Below are positions 1 to 12,713 of a DNA stretch of 64,000 nt, one piece after another. Below the pieces are notes generated by a model. The model was not told where the DNA came from, made no database searches, and worked only from the letters and a program-made list of their open reading frames with translations. The stretch is from Verticillium longisporum (Eukaryota > Ascomycota > Sordariomycetes > Glomerellales > Plectosphaerellaceae). Made by a program: the position numbers and the translations under genes. The stretch's first letter is position 1; every line of letters begins with the position of its first letter. Location: assembly GCA_019188255.1 (NCBI GenBank), contig JAETXT010000009.1:1860001-1924000 (forward strand). The letters run 5' to 3'.

Positions 1-208
1 TTGTTTGACTTCACCTCAACACCAACTGTCCAAGCACTTGCGCATCACAGCCTTCCGCATCGCAGCCTTCCGCATCCCAATCGATCAGACGGGGGCAAAC
101 TCTTGTGCGGCGCTTTGCACGATGAAAAGACCGACATCGAGCATCCGACTCCAACATTGAGCTAATCGCCGCCACCGACATCGCCATACGACGCACCCCA
201 AGCGCATC
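1..208 (+). promoter_or_regulatory. Upstream region of the Mediator 17 gene
   Basis: Only 208 bases precede the start codon in this window. An imperfect direct repeat built on CAGCCTTCCGCATC lies near positions 48-76. No TATA box is seen. The true promoter probably extends beyond the window edge. Confidence 0.3.
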
Positions 209-2334
209 ATGGCGAACAATCCGACACAATCACCCTACACATCCTTGCGTCCGCCGCCCATTGGCAGTCGCAAACCAAAGAACCTGGGCGAATTCATTGG
301 GAGGATACAGGCCGAACGCGGTTTCCGCAATGTCACCGAGGCAAGCCTCCGCGAGGAGGTCGCGGCCAAGACGAATGGCGAGGCAAAAGAGGACGACGTG
401 CAAATGTCCGTGACGGACGACGAAGATGACGAGGAAGCCAAGGATATACACACAGTCAAGGGCGAGATTATGCGCAATATTGAGTGAGCGGGAAGCGCTG
501 CTTGTATGTTTGAGCGCCTCTGCTAACCAGTCGCAGCGCTGCACACAACACAGCCATGGTGGCCCTCGACTTTGTTTCTCTGCTCCTGACCAAGCACAAT
601 CCCAACCAGGCGGGAGTCACCTTGTCGCAAGCGCTACGCGACTTTGCCGGAATCGGAACGCTTGGGGTGTCCAAGTTCAAGGATTCGGAGCAAGCAGGCG
701 ACAAAAGACGAAGGGAAGAGAAGCGGCAAGAGGCCAAGGAAGTTTCCCAGGGGTGGACGCTCATGGAAATTGAGCGGACGAGAAAGGCGGCAGAGAAATC
801 AGCTGCCATGCTCGCCAAGGAAGTTGATCGGGAAGAAAAGTACTGGAGCGAGATTCTAGCGGTCAAGCAAAATGGCTGGTCGATGTGTAGATTGCCGGCC
901 GAACGTCATACCCTGGGTGTGAGGTTTGGCTTCACCGAAGGTCAGTGTTTTCCAACCACCATGCTATGCGGTACGTGCTGAAACTGCGCAGCATCTTCCG
1001 AGTTTCGCAATAACAGCCTTGCACCTCTGAGGCGAGGCGACGACGGCTCGGTCGTCCTGGAGCAGGGGCGAGCAGGGGTCGGCTGCCAACGCATCTCTGT
1101 CACATTGGCAAGAGATGGTGAGATCAGCGGACAGTCCGCTACGAACTCGTCAATTTTAGAGTCGGCCCCACTGCAGGAACGAGTCTTGGAGGCGAGAAAC
1201 ACCATCTTCTCTCAAGAACTGTGGCACGAGCTTCATCGTGAGGCTCATTCTTTAGCCTCCTATGGTGTGCGCGCGAGCGACAGCAGCATCACCTATGAGC
1301 CGAAAACGGGCCCTAGCATCAACATCTCCCTGGACACGCTGTTGGGTGTGGCGCCCACGGCCCAGGAAAAGAAGCCCGACAACTGGTACGCCGAGATGAC
1401 GCAGTTGAGTCTTCATGTGCTCCTCAGCTTTGCTCATCGCGAGAACGAGGTGCAGCGCCGGAGGCCGGGACCTCCCCACCAGCGCCGTCACGAACAACAC
1501 AATCAATATCATCTCATTCGCCCCATCCTGTCACGAGCGATCCACGACGTCTCAGTCAGACAGTGCACCCGCCTAGTCGGCGATTTGGTGCGCATTTTGC
1601 GCCAGGCGGGCATGGAGGAGGCTGCCTTCACTCTTAATAACCCTCAGTTCGTCCTGCCCAATTCTGATGCCCTGACTTCGACGTCTTCCAATCGCCCAAC
1701 GGCAGCGCAAGCCCTCGTCAATCTCCTGCTAGCCCCGTCAGACTTCCAACTCGATGTCACATTGACGCCACGGGCGAGGATCCAGATCCGCGGCCGTACC
1801 TGGTTCCTCCCCCTCACAACCACCCAGTACCAGGTTCACCTCCTTCCGCCGTTGAACAGCACGGACGCAACCCAGAATTCTCTCTTAACTTCCTGCCCTC
1901 CGTACCGAGAGCGGGACGGCTACCCAGACCTCCAGTCCCTGAAGGTCTATCTTCTGACTGCTATACCCCGCGCTCTGGCCGACCTATATCTGCCGCTAGC
2001 CGAATCACTAGGCTCCAACCCCTCTCAGGCGACTTCGGAGCCCGCAGAAGAGGCCAGCGACCCTATCTGGGTCAAATCGGTCCGCGGCAACGCCATTCAG
2101 GACAGCACGCGCGATGCACGCGAGGTTGCTTTTGAGCTCGACGAAAAGAGCAACGCCGACGGGTCAGAAAGGCTCACTCTAAAGGCCTCCGGCATCTGGT
2201 ACGAGGGCAGCGAAGCGCGCACCAAGTTTGAGCATTTCGACGGCGTCCCCGGTGGCGAGGGCCAGGCGTCACCAACCAAGACCAAGATCAAGGACATCAT
2301 CGAGGCGGTCGTTACGGCTACGGAGGCTGTCTAG
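209..2334 (+). CDS. MED17: Mediator complex subunit 17 (Srb4 family)
   Basis: Core head-module subunit of the nuclear Mediator complex, which links gene-specific activators to RNA polymerase II. Exons 209-483, 537-940 and 992-2334 splice in phase (2 and 1) to 673 aa, a normal length for fungal Med17. The N-terminus reads TSLRPPPIGSRKPKNLGEFI, followed by an acidic Glu/Asp patch around residue 75. Exon 2 holds the conserved segment AAHNTAMVALDFVSLLLTKH and a charged helix rich in Arg/Lys/Glu. The last exon is the long Srb4 body. Both introns are short (53 and 51 bp) with GTGAGC/GTCAGT donors and CAG acceptors. The start is the ATG in CATCATGGCG. The product name rests on recognising the N-terminal family pattern. 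The next gene is on the opposite strand, tail-to-tail, 1.26 kb away. Confidence 0.9.
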
Positions 2335-3591
2335 TTGCCGCCCGTTGTCGTCGCTGACCAAGAACCGTCGCATGTGCCTGGTGCGTTGTTGGCCGAGGCA
2401 GATGGCCGCTGGAGTCCAGTCCAATTTTTCTTCGACATGAGTTGATGAGACTGAGAATACATTGGTTCTTATTGCTTCCCGATTTTGAAAGCTTCGGCAT
2501 TTGGACAGATACGACCGTTTCCGGCTCGGGTATGCTTCGTATGGACTGAAGCTATAGATAACTTACCAGACATGAGCCTGTCGCGAGGTATACAGAAGCA
2601 CATTGGCCATGATGAACCACCTTTCCGTAGCCCTTAGGTAGTCAAGATACCCACTCTGAGCTTCCACGAGAACTCTGCCTATATATTTCGAGATGCGATG
2701 CTGCGGAGAGTGCAAAAGGGCAATTTCAAGCTCAGATGCAGAACCGCATCGTCGCGTTCAACATCTGCCATGGTTGCAAGTGGTCCCACGCACCCAGCGA
2801 CGATTTGGCGCTCCAGAGTTGCTACAATCTGCCATCATGGACCTCTAGCGTGCTAGTCTTCTTTGTTTTTTGGTCAATTGCTCGGGCGGCCCTCAAAAGT
2901 CATTGCGCCCCAACGTCGTGATTTCAGCTCCTGGGACGGAGGCATGCCACGGGAAACAAGATGTCTCACGGACTCTTTGATGCAATCTATGCTTCCTACC
3001 TATCTTTGGCATGTCCTCTGGATGCAGCAGGGACGTTTGTTGGGCGTACCTGGGAAGGTGTCTGGGGTTCTTCTAGTGAGACTACGTGTTTATGGGCACA
3101 TTCTGACAGGTCTTCAACCCAAGCTACAACAAGCACATGATGCAGGCTCCATGGGCTCTGGAAATGGTACCTCTGATAGTTAGATCAGCATGAGGCGCTG
3201 CACCCATGGATTGTCTTGGCAATCCATGCCCAGTGGACAGCTTCATTCACCAACAGAGCATGCATCACAGTATCGCAACGAACACGAAGAAGCTCAACCC
3301 AAAACGAGCTATTTGTTCTGGCCTCCTCTATCTTCCCTTGAAATCAGACTATGTATCCCCGGAAAATAAACCAGATAGACGCCCGGCGCCTGTTGGCTGA
3401 GAAGCAAATCCGGAACCTTGATGCTATCATGTTCTCCGAGGCCCCAAACGCCACACTAATATCATTGCTGGGTCTAGATGAAATTGCATGATGCCCGCTC
3501 TGTAGTGGATCCCAACCGGAGAACGCAAAGTGCAACGATACTGCTTGGAAAACTTGCCGAAAACCCAGCATACGTGATAGGTTCAGACGCC
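2335..3591. other. Convergent intergenic region (3' flanks)
   Basis: This 1.26-kb gap lies between the 3' ends of the Mediator and SNF2 genes. It should contain both 3' UTRs and polyadenylation sites. Open frames up to about 106 codons occur but show no splice partners or recognisable protein pattern, so none is called. Confidence 0.5.
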
Positions 3592-6500
3592 TCAGAACCC
3601 GAAGAGGTGGCGAAGATCCGCCATACTGAGACCCATGCCCTTGCTGGCCTTACCATCAAGGGCGGCGTCGATAGCTTCCCGCTTCCTCGTCTGAATTTCC
3701 ATGATGCGATCCTCGACCGAATCTTTGACGAGAATACGGTAGACCTTGACCTCATTCTGCTGTCCGATACGGTGGACGCGATCAACGGCCTGCATCTCGA
3801 CAAATGGGTTCCAGAACGGATCCAAGATGATGACGCGGGACGCCTGGACAAGGTTGAGACCTGCGTTGCCGGCCTTGAGGGAAATCAACATGAGCTTGGT
3901 CCTGGGATTCTCGCGGAACCTTTGGGCAGACTTGAAGCGATCCTTCATGTTCATATCGCCGTCGTAGCGCACATGGCCTACGTGCTTGAGCTCTTCGTCC
4001 TTTTGTAGAGCGATTTCCATCAGGTCAAGAAACATGGTCCACTGGGAAAAGATCAAAGTCTTGGCCCGTCCATCCGATTCATCTCTGATCTGTATGATGA
4101 GGTCGACGCAAGCCTGTACTTTAGCTGAAGTCATCCAGTGTTTTGACAGGTAGCGGCGGTAGTCGCGGCCATCCTGGGCCGATCTCTTCGTCGACTTGCG
4201 AAGGGACTTGAGCATCGTCGCCTTGACTTTACGCCTTGGACCCTTCGGCTTTGGCTGTTTGTTCTTCGTTGTAGCACGCTTGTTTTTGGCCTGCTGTTTT
4301 GCCTTGGTGTTACGCGAGGGGGCACCTGCAGTAGATGACCCGTCATACTCATCGTCAACTACGAAGCCTTGGAGGTTGCCTCTGGCGTCGACATCATCCG
4401 CATTTTCTTCCTCGTCGTCGGAGGAGAACTCGTCAGATTCGTCACCTCCGCTAGTATCGCTTTCTTGCCGTTCCACATTAACGTCTTTCACCTCCGCGTC
4501 GAGAAGCTCGGGCATGTGAAGCAGCTTGAAGGTCGAGAGATCAATGACTTTCTCCGTCTCCAGTGGTTCACGGCAGACAGCGCACCTAATCTGTTGCACA
4601 TTCTCACCGCGGCGGATATTATCCCGCTCGCCGTTTTCAACATGAGTGCGGAGACAGTCAGAACACATGTAGTGTCCGCATGGGAAGGGAATTGCAGGGT
4701 TCGGAATTTTGTCCAGGCAGACAGGACAGTCAAAGCCTTCTAGAGATTCCATAGCCCCACGCACCTGCTCGATGAGGCGATTGACAACTGGCGCTTTGAG
4801 TGTCATGGCAAGTTCCAAAGCCGCTTCCTTGTCGCGGTTCAGGGGCACGCTTTCTTCGTCATCGAGCACGAGGTGAGGATGACAAACTGCCTGTCTCATT
4901 CGTAGCAGCTGGACGAGCAGGACCGAGTATTGCTTGTGCGAAGTGCCCTCCCTGATATAAGCATTGAAGATGACTTGGGCGTTCTCTGTGACGGCCTTGT
5001 AGTATTGCAGCTGCTCTCCTTCCAACTCAATGTGGATAATCTCCTCAGTCTTCTTAGGGAGCTGCAAAATACGCTGGCCGTTGATCTCTGACTTCTTGTC
5101 TCGTCGGAGCATGGTCTTCTGAAGGAGCACTCTGAAGGCGTTCAAGGCCGGGCCAGGATTTGCACCCTTCTTGAGGGGCCCGAAGGTGCGGTAAAATATT
5201 GCCCAGTCGTCATAGGGTTCGATTCGCAGAAACCGGTAGAAGGGGTAGATTTCGTGTAGAGTATTCATCATGGGTGTACCCGTGAGGCACCATCGGTGCT
5301 TAGCCATCAATGCAGTAGCAGCAAGGGAGGTTTTGCCCTTTCGATTCTTGATCATCTGAGCTTCGTCGAGAACGATGCGGTGGAACATGCTTTTAGTAGG
5401 GTGGAAAAGTCTGACGCTCTGAGCAAGCAAGGCATCGTTATCTTGGTCGACGTTGCGACCCGCGGCTTGCGTCCAGAAAGTCGTCACCTTCTTGTGCTCG
5501 CTGCATAGAGTCTGATATGTTGTCAGGACTACGTCGTATCCCATTAGTTCATCTGCGCGTGGTCGGTTGCTTTCGTGGAAGATGCAAATGCTAAGCTGGT
5601 GGTCCGGCAATAACTTGTCTTTGATCTCTTCCTCCCACTGTCTGACGAGAGAAAGGGGAGCGACAATAAGCGTAGTCTGCTGAGTGTCAGTGAGGAGCAG
5701 AATGAGGGCCCTGTGAGAGTGGGAAGCATACTCGACTACCGTTCTTAGCGGGATTCGCTATCATCAATGCCAAGGTTGAGATGGTCTTTCCCAGACCCAT
5801 ATCATCGCCTAAGATGCCGCCTTTACGGGCACTTGCTTCCTGCTTCTTCATCCAAGTCAAGGCCTGTTTCTGATGGGCGTACAGGGGATAACGCAGGCCA
5901 GGTGGCACGTCAACCTGCTGCTCATCCGGAGTCTCAGCTCCGAGGGTTCGGACAAACTGCTCAATATGTTGACGCTGTCTTTCCTCCTCGCCAATATTTG
6001 CCTGTCGTTGAGAGACTGATCCGGGAGAGTCAATTTCCAATATGCGATGCAGATCTCGTTGTGTATTCTCCTCTAGAGCATCTCCGCTTCCGTATGTCAT
6101 GGTATTGAAATCGATTTGACTTGTACGCTGGATTGTTGCGGCCAACCCCGTGAGTGCAGGCTGCTGCCGCTGCGAGCCATCGCGGCGCATGATGTTCATA
6201 GCGCCATTGTTGGGAGCTCTCCAGCTTGGTTGGGGCCCAAACAGAGAAGCTGGCACTGGAGAGCTCGACCGGGAGGGCTCTGTTCTGACCAAGCGCTCTC
6301 CCATGAAAATGGGTGAACTGGTCATGGGGTAGGCGAGGCCCAGGCGACGAGTCTCGGTCTTGGATCTTTTCTGAGCGACGGCAGCCTCTATTTTATCGTC
6401 GGCTCTGCAACATGTCAGTAAGAAGTTATCAAGCATGCGAGCAGTGAGCGACAAGGACTGACTGTGTAAGATCCATAACAGAACTGTCGCTAGCAGTTGA

Positions 6501-7376
6501 GCTACGGCGGCTGTCAACGAACGCCTGACGCTTGCTGCGACCGGGGCTCATGGCGTCATGTGCACCTTGGACGCTGCTCAGGTCACGCTTGCTCCGTGGC
6601 CGGAAATCGCTCTGCGCGTAACCTGAACCGTGGCTTGAGGACGCCATACCGCCAGAAATGTATGACGGGAACCCGGGCTGGGGCGTTTGATGGCTGTATA
6701 GACCTGAAGAGTAGTGTCAACTCGGCGCCGAAGACTCATTGGGAAATGGCACAAGAGCATGAATAAAAGTATAGGGTTTGGGACCCCGACGACTTCATGA
6801 GGCGTAAGGAAGAGAGTGTAAGAGAGGAAAAGTTGAACGTGGGCGACATGTGTAAGAATAGGGGGCAAATCAGAAACTGCAGACTGCCATTGTCCTTTCA
6901 TGCGCGAGATGGTAACGCGGCGATGCTTTGTTGGGCAGGCTATACGGATTCGGAAGGAGAGGGAGGATTCACTTACCATTGGGGCGGATGGCACGATGGC
7001 TCTCAGGAGAGGCTGTCTCATACCCAGTGCCTACCTGGACCGACGCATTCTCTTTGTGATATGCGGATGGATGTGTACGATGACCGTAGAACGGTGAAAA
7101 CGAATCATTGGGCCGATCGGCGGCGGTGATGTGCGCATCTGGAAATCTCTTTGCGATGCGCCACTTGCTCTTCTCGGCAGTATCGAGCTGCTCGCAGAGA
7201 GACGCAATCTTGCGCCTAGTTGTGTGGATTTGAGCGTCGAGGAAAGCGTCATTGCCGTCTCGAGGCAGCTTTCTGAGGTAGTCCTGCTGGCCTTTGAGAG
7301 AGTCACGAAGCTGTCGAATGTGATACTCGGCATTTGTGAGTGCAGCGTCGCCCTGATAAGCCTGCGAGTCGGCCAT
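3592..7376 (-). CDS. SNF2-family ATPase/helicase with internal RING finger (Uls1/Ris1-Rad5-like)
   Basis: Predicted nuclear DNA-dependent ATPase with E3 ligase potential. Four exons in plus coordinates, 6977-7376, 6463-6703, 5732-6404 and 3592-5679, join in phase to 1133 aa. Motif I is GDDMGLGKT (about residue 410), motif II is LDEAQ (about 543), and motif VI is QAVDRVHRIGQQ near the C-terminus. Between the helicase lobes lies a C3HC4 RING at about 756-815 (CPVC, CGHYMCSDC, CAVC), then an acidic run and a Lys/Arg-rich stretch. This order matches the Uls1/Ris1/Rad5/Rad16 group. S. cerevisiae Uls1 and S. pombe Rrp1/Rrp2 act in SUMO-targeted turnover and recombination control. No HIRAN domain was recognised, which favours Uls1 over Rad5. 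The start at 7376 (MADSQAYQG) opens a coiled-coil-like N-terminus. The first intron (6704-6976, 273 bp) is long for this locus. Confidence 0.88.
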
Positions 7377-8746
7377 AGTCTCGGCAAGCCTTGGATGGAC
7401 CAGGCTCCGGATGGTGTTGTGGTAGGGAAGGAGCTTGAGATATGACGTGCGGCGGGCCGAATGGTCGATATTGGACGAGTCAGGAGCAGGAGTGATGTAA
7501 AATACCAATGAGAGAAAGATCGTGAGAGTGATAAGGTAGGTGGCAACCCAAGTCGACCCGTGTCGTGTAAAGTCGCGTTGATGAAGGAAGATGAGATGAT
7601 TCAGAGCCCGATATCATCCACCCTGATATCGGTGTGGCCTTGCGCTATAGTCAGGGATTCTGAGGCAGGTGGCAAAGGACTACTCTATGAGCTGCTCGAT
7701 GAGGCGAGGCGAGTGTCCTGGAAAGCGTAGCGTCAGTACGTTTTGGGGCTGGATTTCGAATCGTTCATTACACGTGAATGCCAACTTACGCAGGTCAGAT
7801 ATGCCTTGTGGAGATGGGAAGAGCCTGCGCCCGGAAGCCTGGGGGAAGCTTAAACCTCTTACCGATACGAATGAAGTGACCGACATGGAAATCGCAAGGC
7901 ATTAAGTACCCAAGTAGGAAGTCCGAGGGTCGGTGTGTAAATTATGTTGGTGGTGTAGTGAAGATGGGTACAGTAGAGAATGAAAATGTAAAATAGCTGC
8001 CGTGGCCACTTCAGGTTACGCACCTCAGTTGTCAAGAAGGCATCCGTACGGTGCATGCGTGAAGGGGCGAAAGTGCCGAAGGCTGGCAGGCAGACACGTC
8101 AACAACTAGATTTCGCGGTGACATGTTTGGCAAGGAAGGCGCACTGGTGCATGTCCCAGCTCACAGTCAGGCTGGCGATGCGGAAGGTGCAGAAGGTGCA
8201 GAAGGTGCAGAAGGTGCAGAAGGTGCAGAAGGTGCAGAAGGTGCGGAAAGACGGATTGCATTGCATGCAGTGGATGACTGGGAGGCATTCTTCGGAAGAT
8301 TCTTGCCCCACTTTGACGATATCGAGAGCCTTGGGGGGGCAGAACATGATTAAATCTCATGTGCCGCGTGTTTATAACCACCTGCCTAGGTAAGTACAGT
8401 ACACACCGTACCGTTGTCGCTGCGGGCTTTCATTCGAAAAGTGAACACAAGGCCCAGCTCACTGACCGAGTCTTCATCCGGAACCTGACTCAGCAAAATG
8501 GCACCCTCAATCTTAGGGACTAATAATGCGCTGGCTCGCATTCAAGGCGCCACCCTCACCGACTAGCTGATCCGTGTCTACGGTTGAATTTGGACAACCT
8601 GCGAACATATCCAACGCAGGCTCCCTATACAATTAGTGCCTGCAGTACTCTATCAATGCTCGCACCAGAACGCCGATGAATCCATCCAAATCCTACACAC
8701 AATACTGTTCAACCCCTCGTCACAGAACTCTGAACCAAGAAAATCA
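7377..8746. other. Intergenic region upstream of the SNF2 gene
   Basis: This 1.37-kb gap separates the SNF2 start from the 3' end of the phosphodiesterase gene, both on the minus strand. It must hold the SNF2 promoter. It contains a 9-bp tandem repeat (8183-8245) and a short open frame across it (8123-8353). No confident gene is seen. Confidence 0.5.
8183..8245. repeat. 9-bp tandem repeat, 7 copies of GAAGGTGCA
   Basis: Seven head-to-tail copies, the last ending in G instead of A. The unit is a multiple of three, so every frame stays open through it. One plus frame gives a Glu-Gly-Ala repeat. Confidence 0.95.
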
Positions 8747-11054
8747 TCAATCCGATCCTGACCCGTTGATCTTATCCCAAGCATCTCCAATCTTGCCTGT
8801 CACCCAGTCCCAGGCATGTTTGATGCCATCTCCAATGCTCGTCGCGAGGTCCTTGTCGGGATCGTCGCCCCCTGTGGGCGTAGCGCTCGCGCTTGGCGCC
8901 GTAGATGTGGGCTCCTCCGTCGACACGCTCGCTACCTTCTCCGTGCTCACAGCGACTGGAGAGGTTGTCGGTTCTTGTGTGGTAGAAGCGACGGCCGCGA
9001 TAGTCGAAGAAGTGGTCGGCTCTGGATCCGCCAATTCGGTTGGTGCGTCCTCCGGCTTGTGGAGGCCGGAAGGTTTGAGGGGAAGGCGAAGCGTGCCGTT
9101 GTTCGGCTTCGGCACGAGACCGACTGAGTCACAGAGTATGTTGTAGACCTCAATGTTTTCTGTCGCGCATCAGTCTGAAATCTTTCGGGGGAGGGGTGGG
9201 GGACGGCTTACGGAAGGGCGCGATCTCGCTGTTGGGCGGGTGATGGAACGCTGGCCCGCGAGCGATGAAAATGGCTCGCATGAGAGGATGCTCGTGGTCG
9301 TAGCCGTGGAGGCCCCGAGGGTGATAGATCTCGCCTTTCTCAACGGCTGCTGCGACGTCAAACTCACTCTTGGCAGCGATGGCCCAGCCCGTCTTGGGCA
9401 CGATCCACAACGGCGCGATCCGTTGGTTTTTGGAAAAATGATAACGCTCGGGCATATTCACGTCTCGAAGGTAGACCTCGAAGTTGGGGTTCGTCTTGGC
9501 CTTTTCTTGCAAGCCGTCATACAGTCCTTGGAGATCAGCAGGGTCCTTGGGTCGCAGACCATAGAGCGGCCAGCCATCTGTGTGCTCGATCTTGTCGACG
9601 TCGACAAGGTCCTCGAGCTGCATGACCCGCGCCGTATCCGTCGACGCCATGCCGTGATCCGAAACGACGATGACATTGACAATGTGTGTCAGGTTGCGGG
9701 CCTCGAGCCCAGCGAACAGCTCCTCCATCATGCCATCGGCGGACTCAATGGTAGCTCGGATCTCCGTGCTGTTGGGTCCATATCTGTGGCCATCACCATC
9801 GACATTGGGCACATAGGCAGCAATGAGCTGTGGCCGCATTTCTGTCGTGGCAATGGTGTGGTCTTCTTTGCCGGGCATGTCCAGGAACTCGAGGATGCGA
9901 CTGACTTTGTTGGGCAGCAGCTCCTTGCCGTTGTACTTGTCAAGGAAGCTAGGCTCGACACCGTCAATATGCGCCTCGCTACCGGGCCACATGTGAACTG
10001 CCGTCCGGATACCCTGCCTCTCAGCGGTCACCCAGAAAGGTTCACCGCTCCACCACTTGGGATCGAGACTCCGAGCGGGATCCGTGTAGTAGAAGTCTGC
10101 CTGCAGCTCAGGGTCCCAGAATGTGTTGCCGACGATGCCGTGGCTCTCCGGGTACAAGCCGGTGGCCAAGGTATAGTGGTTCGGAAACGTGACCGATGGA
10201 AAGGACGGCATCATATACTTGGGCGAAACACCTTCGGCAACGAAAGCGTTGAGCCGTGGGGTGATGCCTCTCTGCAGGAAATCGGCGCGAAAGCCGTCCA
10301 GGCTGATGATGATCGTGGTAGGCGCGAACAGGGCGGTGCCGTTGCTCACCAGCTGCGTTCTGGTCCTGGCGGAGTTCTTGCCGAGTGAGAGCTTCCAGGC
10401 GAGGAGGAGCAGGATGGTGAAGCCGACAGCGATCAAGGTGTGCATGAGGAGCCACCTGCGCCAGCTGCGCCTCCGGTCCGACTTTGCACTCGCGACCATG
10501 CCCAGCCTCCGCCGGTCGAGCTCGTTGCTGTCTTCCCTATCGCTGCTGTCGCCGGTGCTGCTTCCCTCCTTCATGCCGCCCTCCTCCATTTCGTACATCA
10601 AGCCGCCGTCCTCGCCGTGAGATGCCATCTCCATCAGTTTTTCCTTCTTCTGCCTCCGTCTCGTTTTGCGTTGATGGCGCTTCTCGTTCGTGTAGTCGTC
10701 GGCCGACTGGTCATTGACGGACAAGTTCGAGTCGCTTGCCCGTCGCAGCAGGCGCAGAGGATTCGGGAGGGCGAGGCCGGAGCCTCGCCGCTGGGATTCT
10801 TGCCGCTGTCGTCTCGAATCGGTCACCAGGCGGTCTACCTCGTCCTCCTCCATGAACACTATCCTGTCAGCAGCGCGAAGTTCACGGCTGTTCCGGGCGC
10901 GGAGCTGGAGCTGGTCGTCATCGCTGTCGGAGTCTTGGTCGCTCGGGCTGTGGAGGGATGCCGCGTCGTCATCGTAGCCCACCGGCGATAGGAGGTGGGC
11001 CGCACCCTCACGATCACCATGGAGCGACTGGGTGTTGAGTGGTCGAAGCGACAT
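8747..11054 (-). CDS. Type I phosphodiesterase / nucleotide pyrophosphatase, type II membrane protein
   Basis: Ectonucleotide pyrophosphatase/phosphodiesterase family, expected to hydrolyse nucleotide phosphodiesters outside the cytosol (relatives of yeast Npp1/Npp2). Two exons, 9212-11054 and 8747-9159, give 751 aa in phase 1. Residues 1-195 are cytosolic and disordered, with acidic and Arg/Lys-rich tracts. One transmembrane helix follows at about 202-222 (WLLMHTLIAVGFTILLLLAW). The catalytic domain starts with ISLDGFRADF (metal site). The nucleophile Thr lies in PSFPSVTFPNHY (about residue 287), and the other metal ligands are in VVSDHGM and HGYDHEHP. Family motif QNIEVYNILCD follows directly after the intron, confirming the splice. 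The tail is Thr/Ser/Ala-rich. The start MSLRPLNTQS is preferred over an upstream alternative that would place an Ile-rich run before it. Confidence 0.92.
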
Positions 11055-12713
11055 GGCGATGGTGTATGATCGGTCGCGTGTCGTCGGTGCCAGCGAGGCC
11101 AGATGGAAGGCCGTCAGACCATCAACAGAATTGATGATGATGATGATGATGATGCTTGTCAAGGGTAGGATCAATGTCGGAATCAAGATTGAATTGAGGT
11201 CCCTCAATGTTGCGCCGCCAAAGATGCGGCCGCCGACCCGGCACTTTCCATCATCCCGCAGCCTAAAATAGCATAGTCCAGGCCCAAAACCGCAACTTCA
11301 GTGGAGAAGCACAGGCCAGTCCGAGTCAAGGGTCCAGCGCCTTCCTTAGGGGTCCAACCACGCAGCCAGCCTTGTCCAAGACGGTCCATTGTATCGACTC
11401 TCTGTATGATGAGGCATCGGCACTGGAAACGACTACCTTCTGAATGTTAATTGTCTACGGTTCTTATCCTGTCATTTTCTATATTTTCCTTCTTGCGAGC
11501 AGTCCTACAAGAGTAGCCGCCTGATAAGGCTGATTGATCGACTCTCCCCACCTCAGTGGAGGCTCCTCTGGTCTTCCTCACTAAGGTACCTCGGGGTTGA
11601 CGGATTGCATGGGCTTTTCCTCATCATGGTCTGACCAACAGCGAGCACTGCAAGTACACTGTTCGCGGCGCGATGGATGCCTAGAAGACCTGCTCTACAC
11701 CAGATGAGGAATCCTGGCCGTACAACCAGTACACATGGTCTCGATTTGTCAAGTCCAACGAACTGACGACCCCGCTAGAGCATTTGGATTCAAAGCTCAA
11801 ACATGAAGAGCAAGACGCAAGCAAGCTCTTGTCCCAGTATCCGTAAGCAGAATACCCAAGACGCTAGCTGTGTCAGTCAAATGATGGCCGTGCGATTGAG
11901 TCAATGAGCCTTCTGACGGGTGTAGTAATTCAACAGGTGGTAATCGATCCAGCAACTAGGGTGCCTGGGGCGCCCACAACAGAGTTCCGAGCCGAGTGTG
12001 ATGAGCTGTTCCTGCAGGCAGGTCATCGCCAGTCTGGTCACTCACTTGGTGTCGAGTTCGGTCGACAGTCGAAACCTTGTCATTTGCTATCACGGCCTCG
12101 GCTCGGACATCATTGGATATGGGCTTTCGAGCCGGGCCTCGATCGAATTGCCGTCGCGAAACGTAAGCACACTGCACCTCCCGTCGGTATGAGTCAACAG
12201 GCGCAAGGCCCCGCTATCGAACTCGGGCGGCTGCTACTCCGTCTGACCACTCCCGAACACCCCATCATGTCTGGCATCCACCACGTTGACCGCACCATTC
12301 ACGTGTCTCAACTGGCATTAGGTGGACGTGTGTGAACACGGCTTACCACGCCGTACCGGCTAAACCTCGAGCTAGCGAATGACGGGAGCTCGACAGGAGC
12401 TCGGTAGGGTTCCTTGCCGTCACAAGCGGTGCTTATCCTCATCGGCCTGTCATTTTGATCTCGCCGTTTCGGTGACTCGAAGGACAGAAACCGAGCCGAG
12501 TTGTCATCCCGCCAGGCAGCAAGCCGCTATGCTCCTGTCAGTCGAAGGGCGCGTTCATGATGTATATAGTCTGACGTGACCATCATGGTCAACGGCCACA
12601 AAAAGCCCGGCATCAATATTCAACACACGCCTCATGGTGAATGAGACCACAGTAGCGCAAGATCGCAGCACCTCCACGTCCACAGCACAGCACCGCAGCG
12701 TCACGCCATCACA
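11055..12713. other. Divergent intergenic region
   Basis: This 1.66-kb region lies between the phosphodiesterase start (-) and the small two-exon gene (+), so it should hold both promoters. A GAT-type trinucleotide run (ATGATGATG) lies near 11135-11155. The longest open frame (11904-12335) matches nothing I recognise and is not called. Confidence 0.45.

Noticed and set aside
9153..10388. 411-codon open frame on plus
   Set aside because: It is exactly antisense to the phosphodiesterase catalytic exon; high third-position GC keeps the opposite frame open.
11904..12335. 143-codon open frame on plus
   Set aside because: Lacks a good ATG and any recognisable motif; lies in a divergent promoter region.
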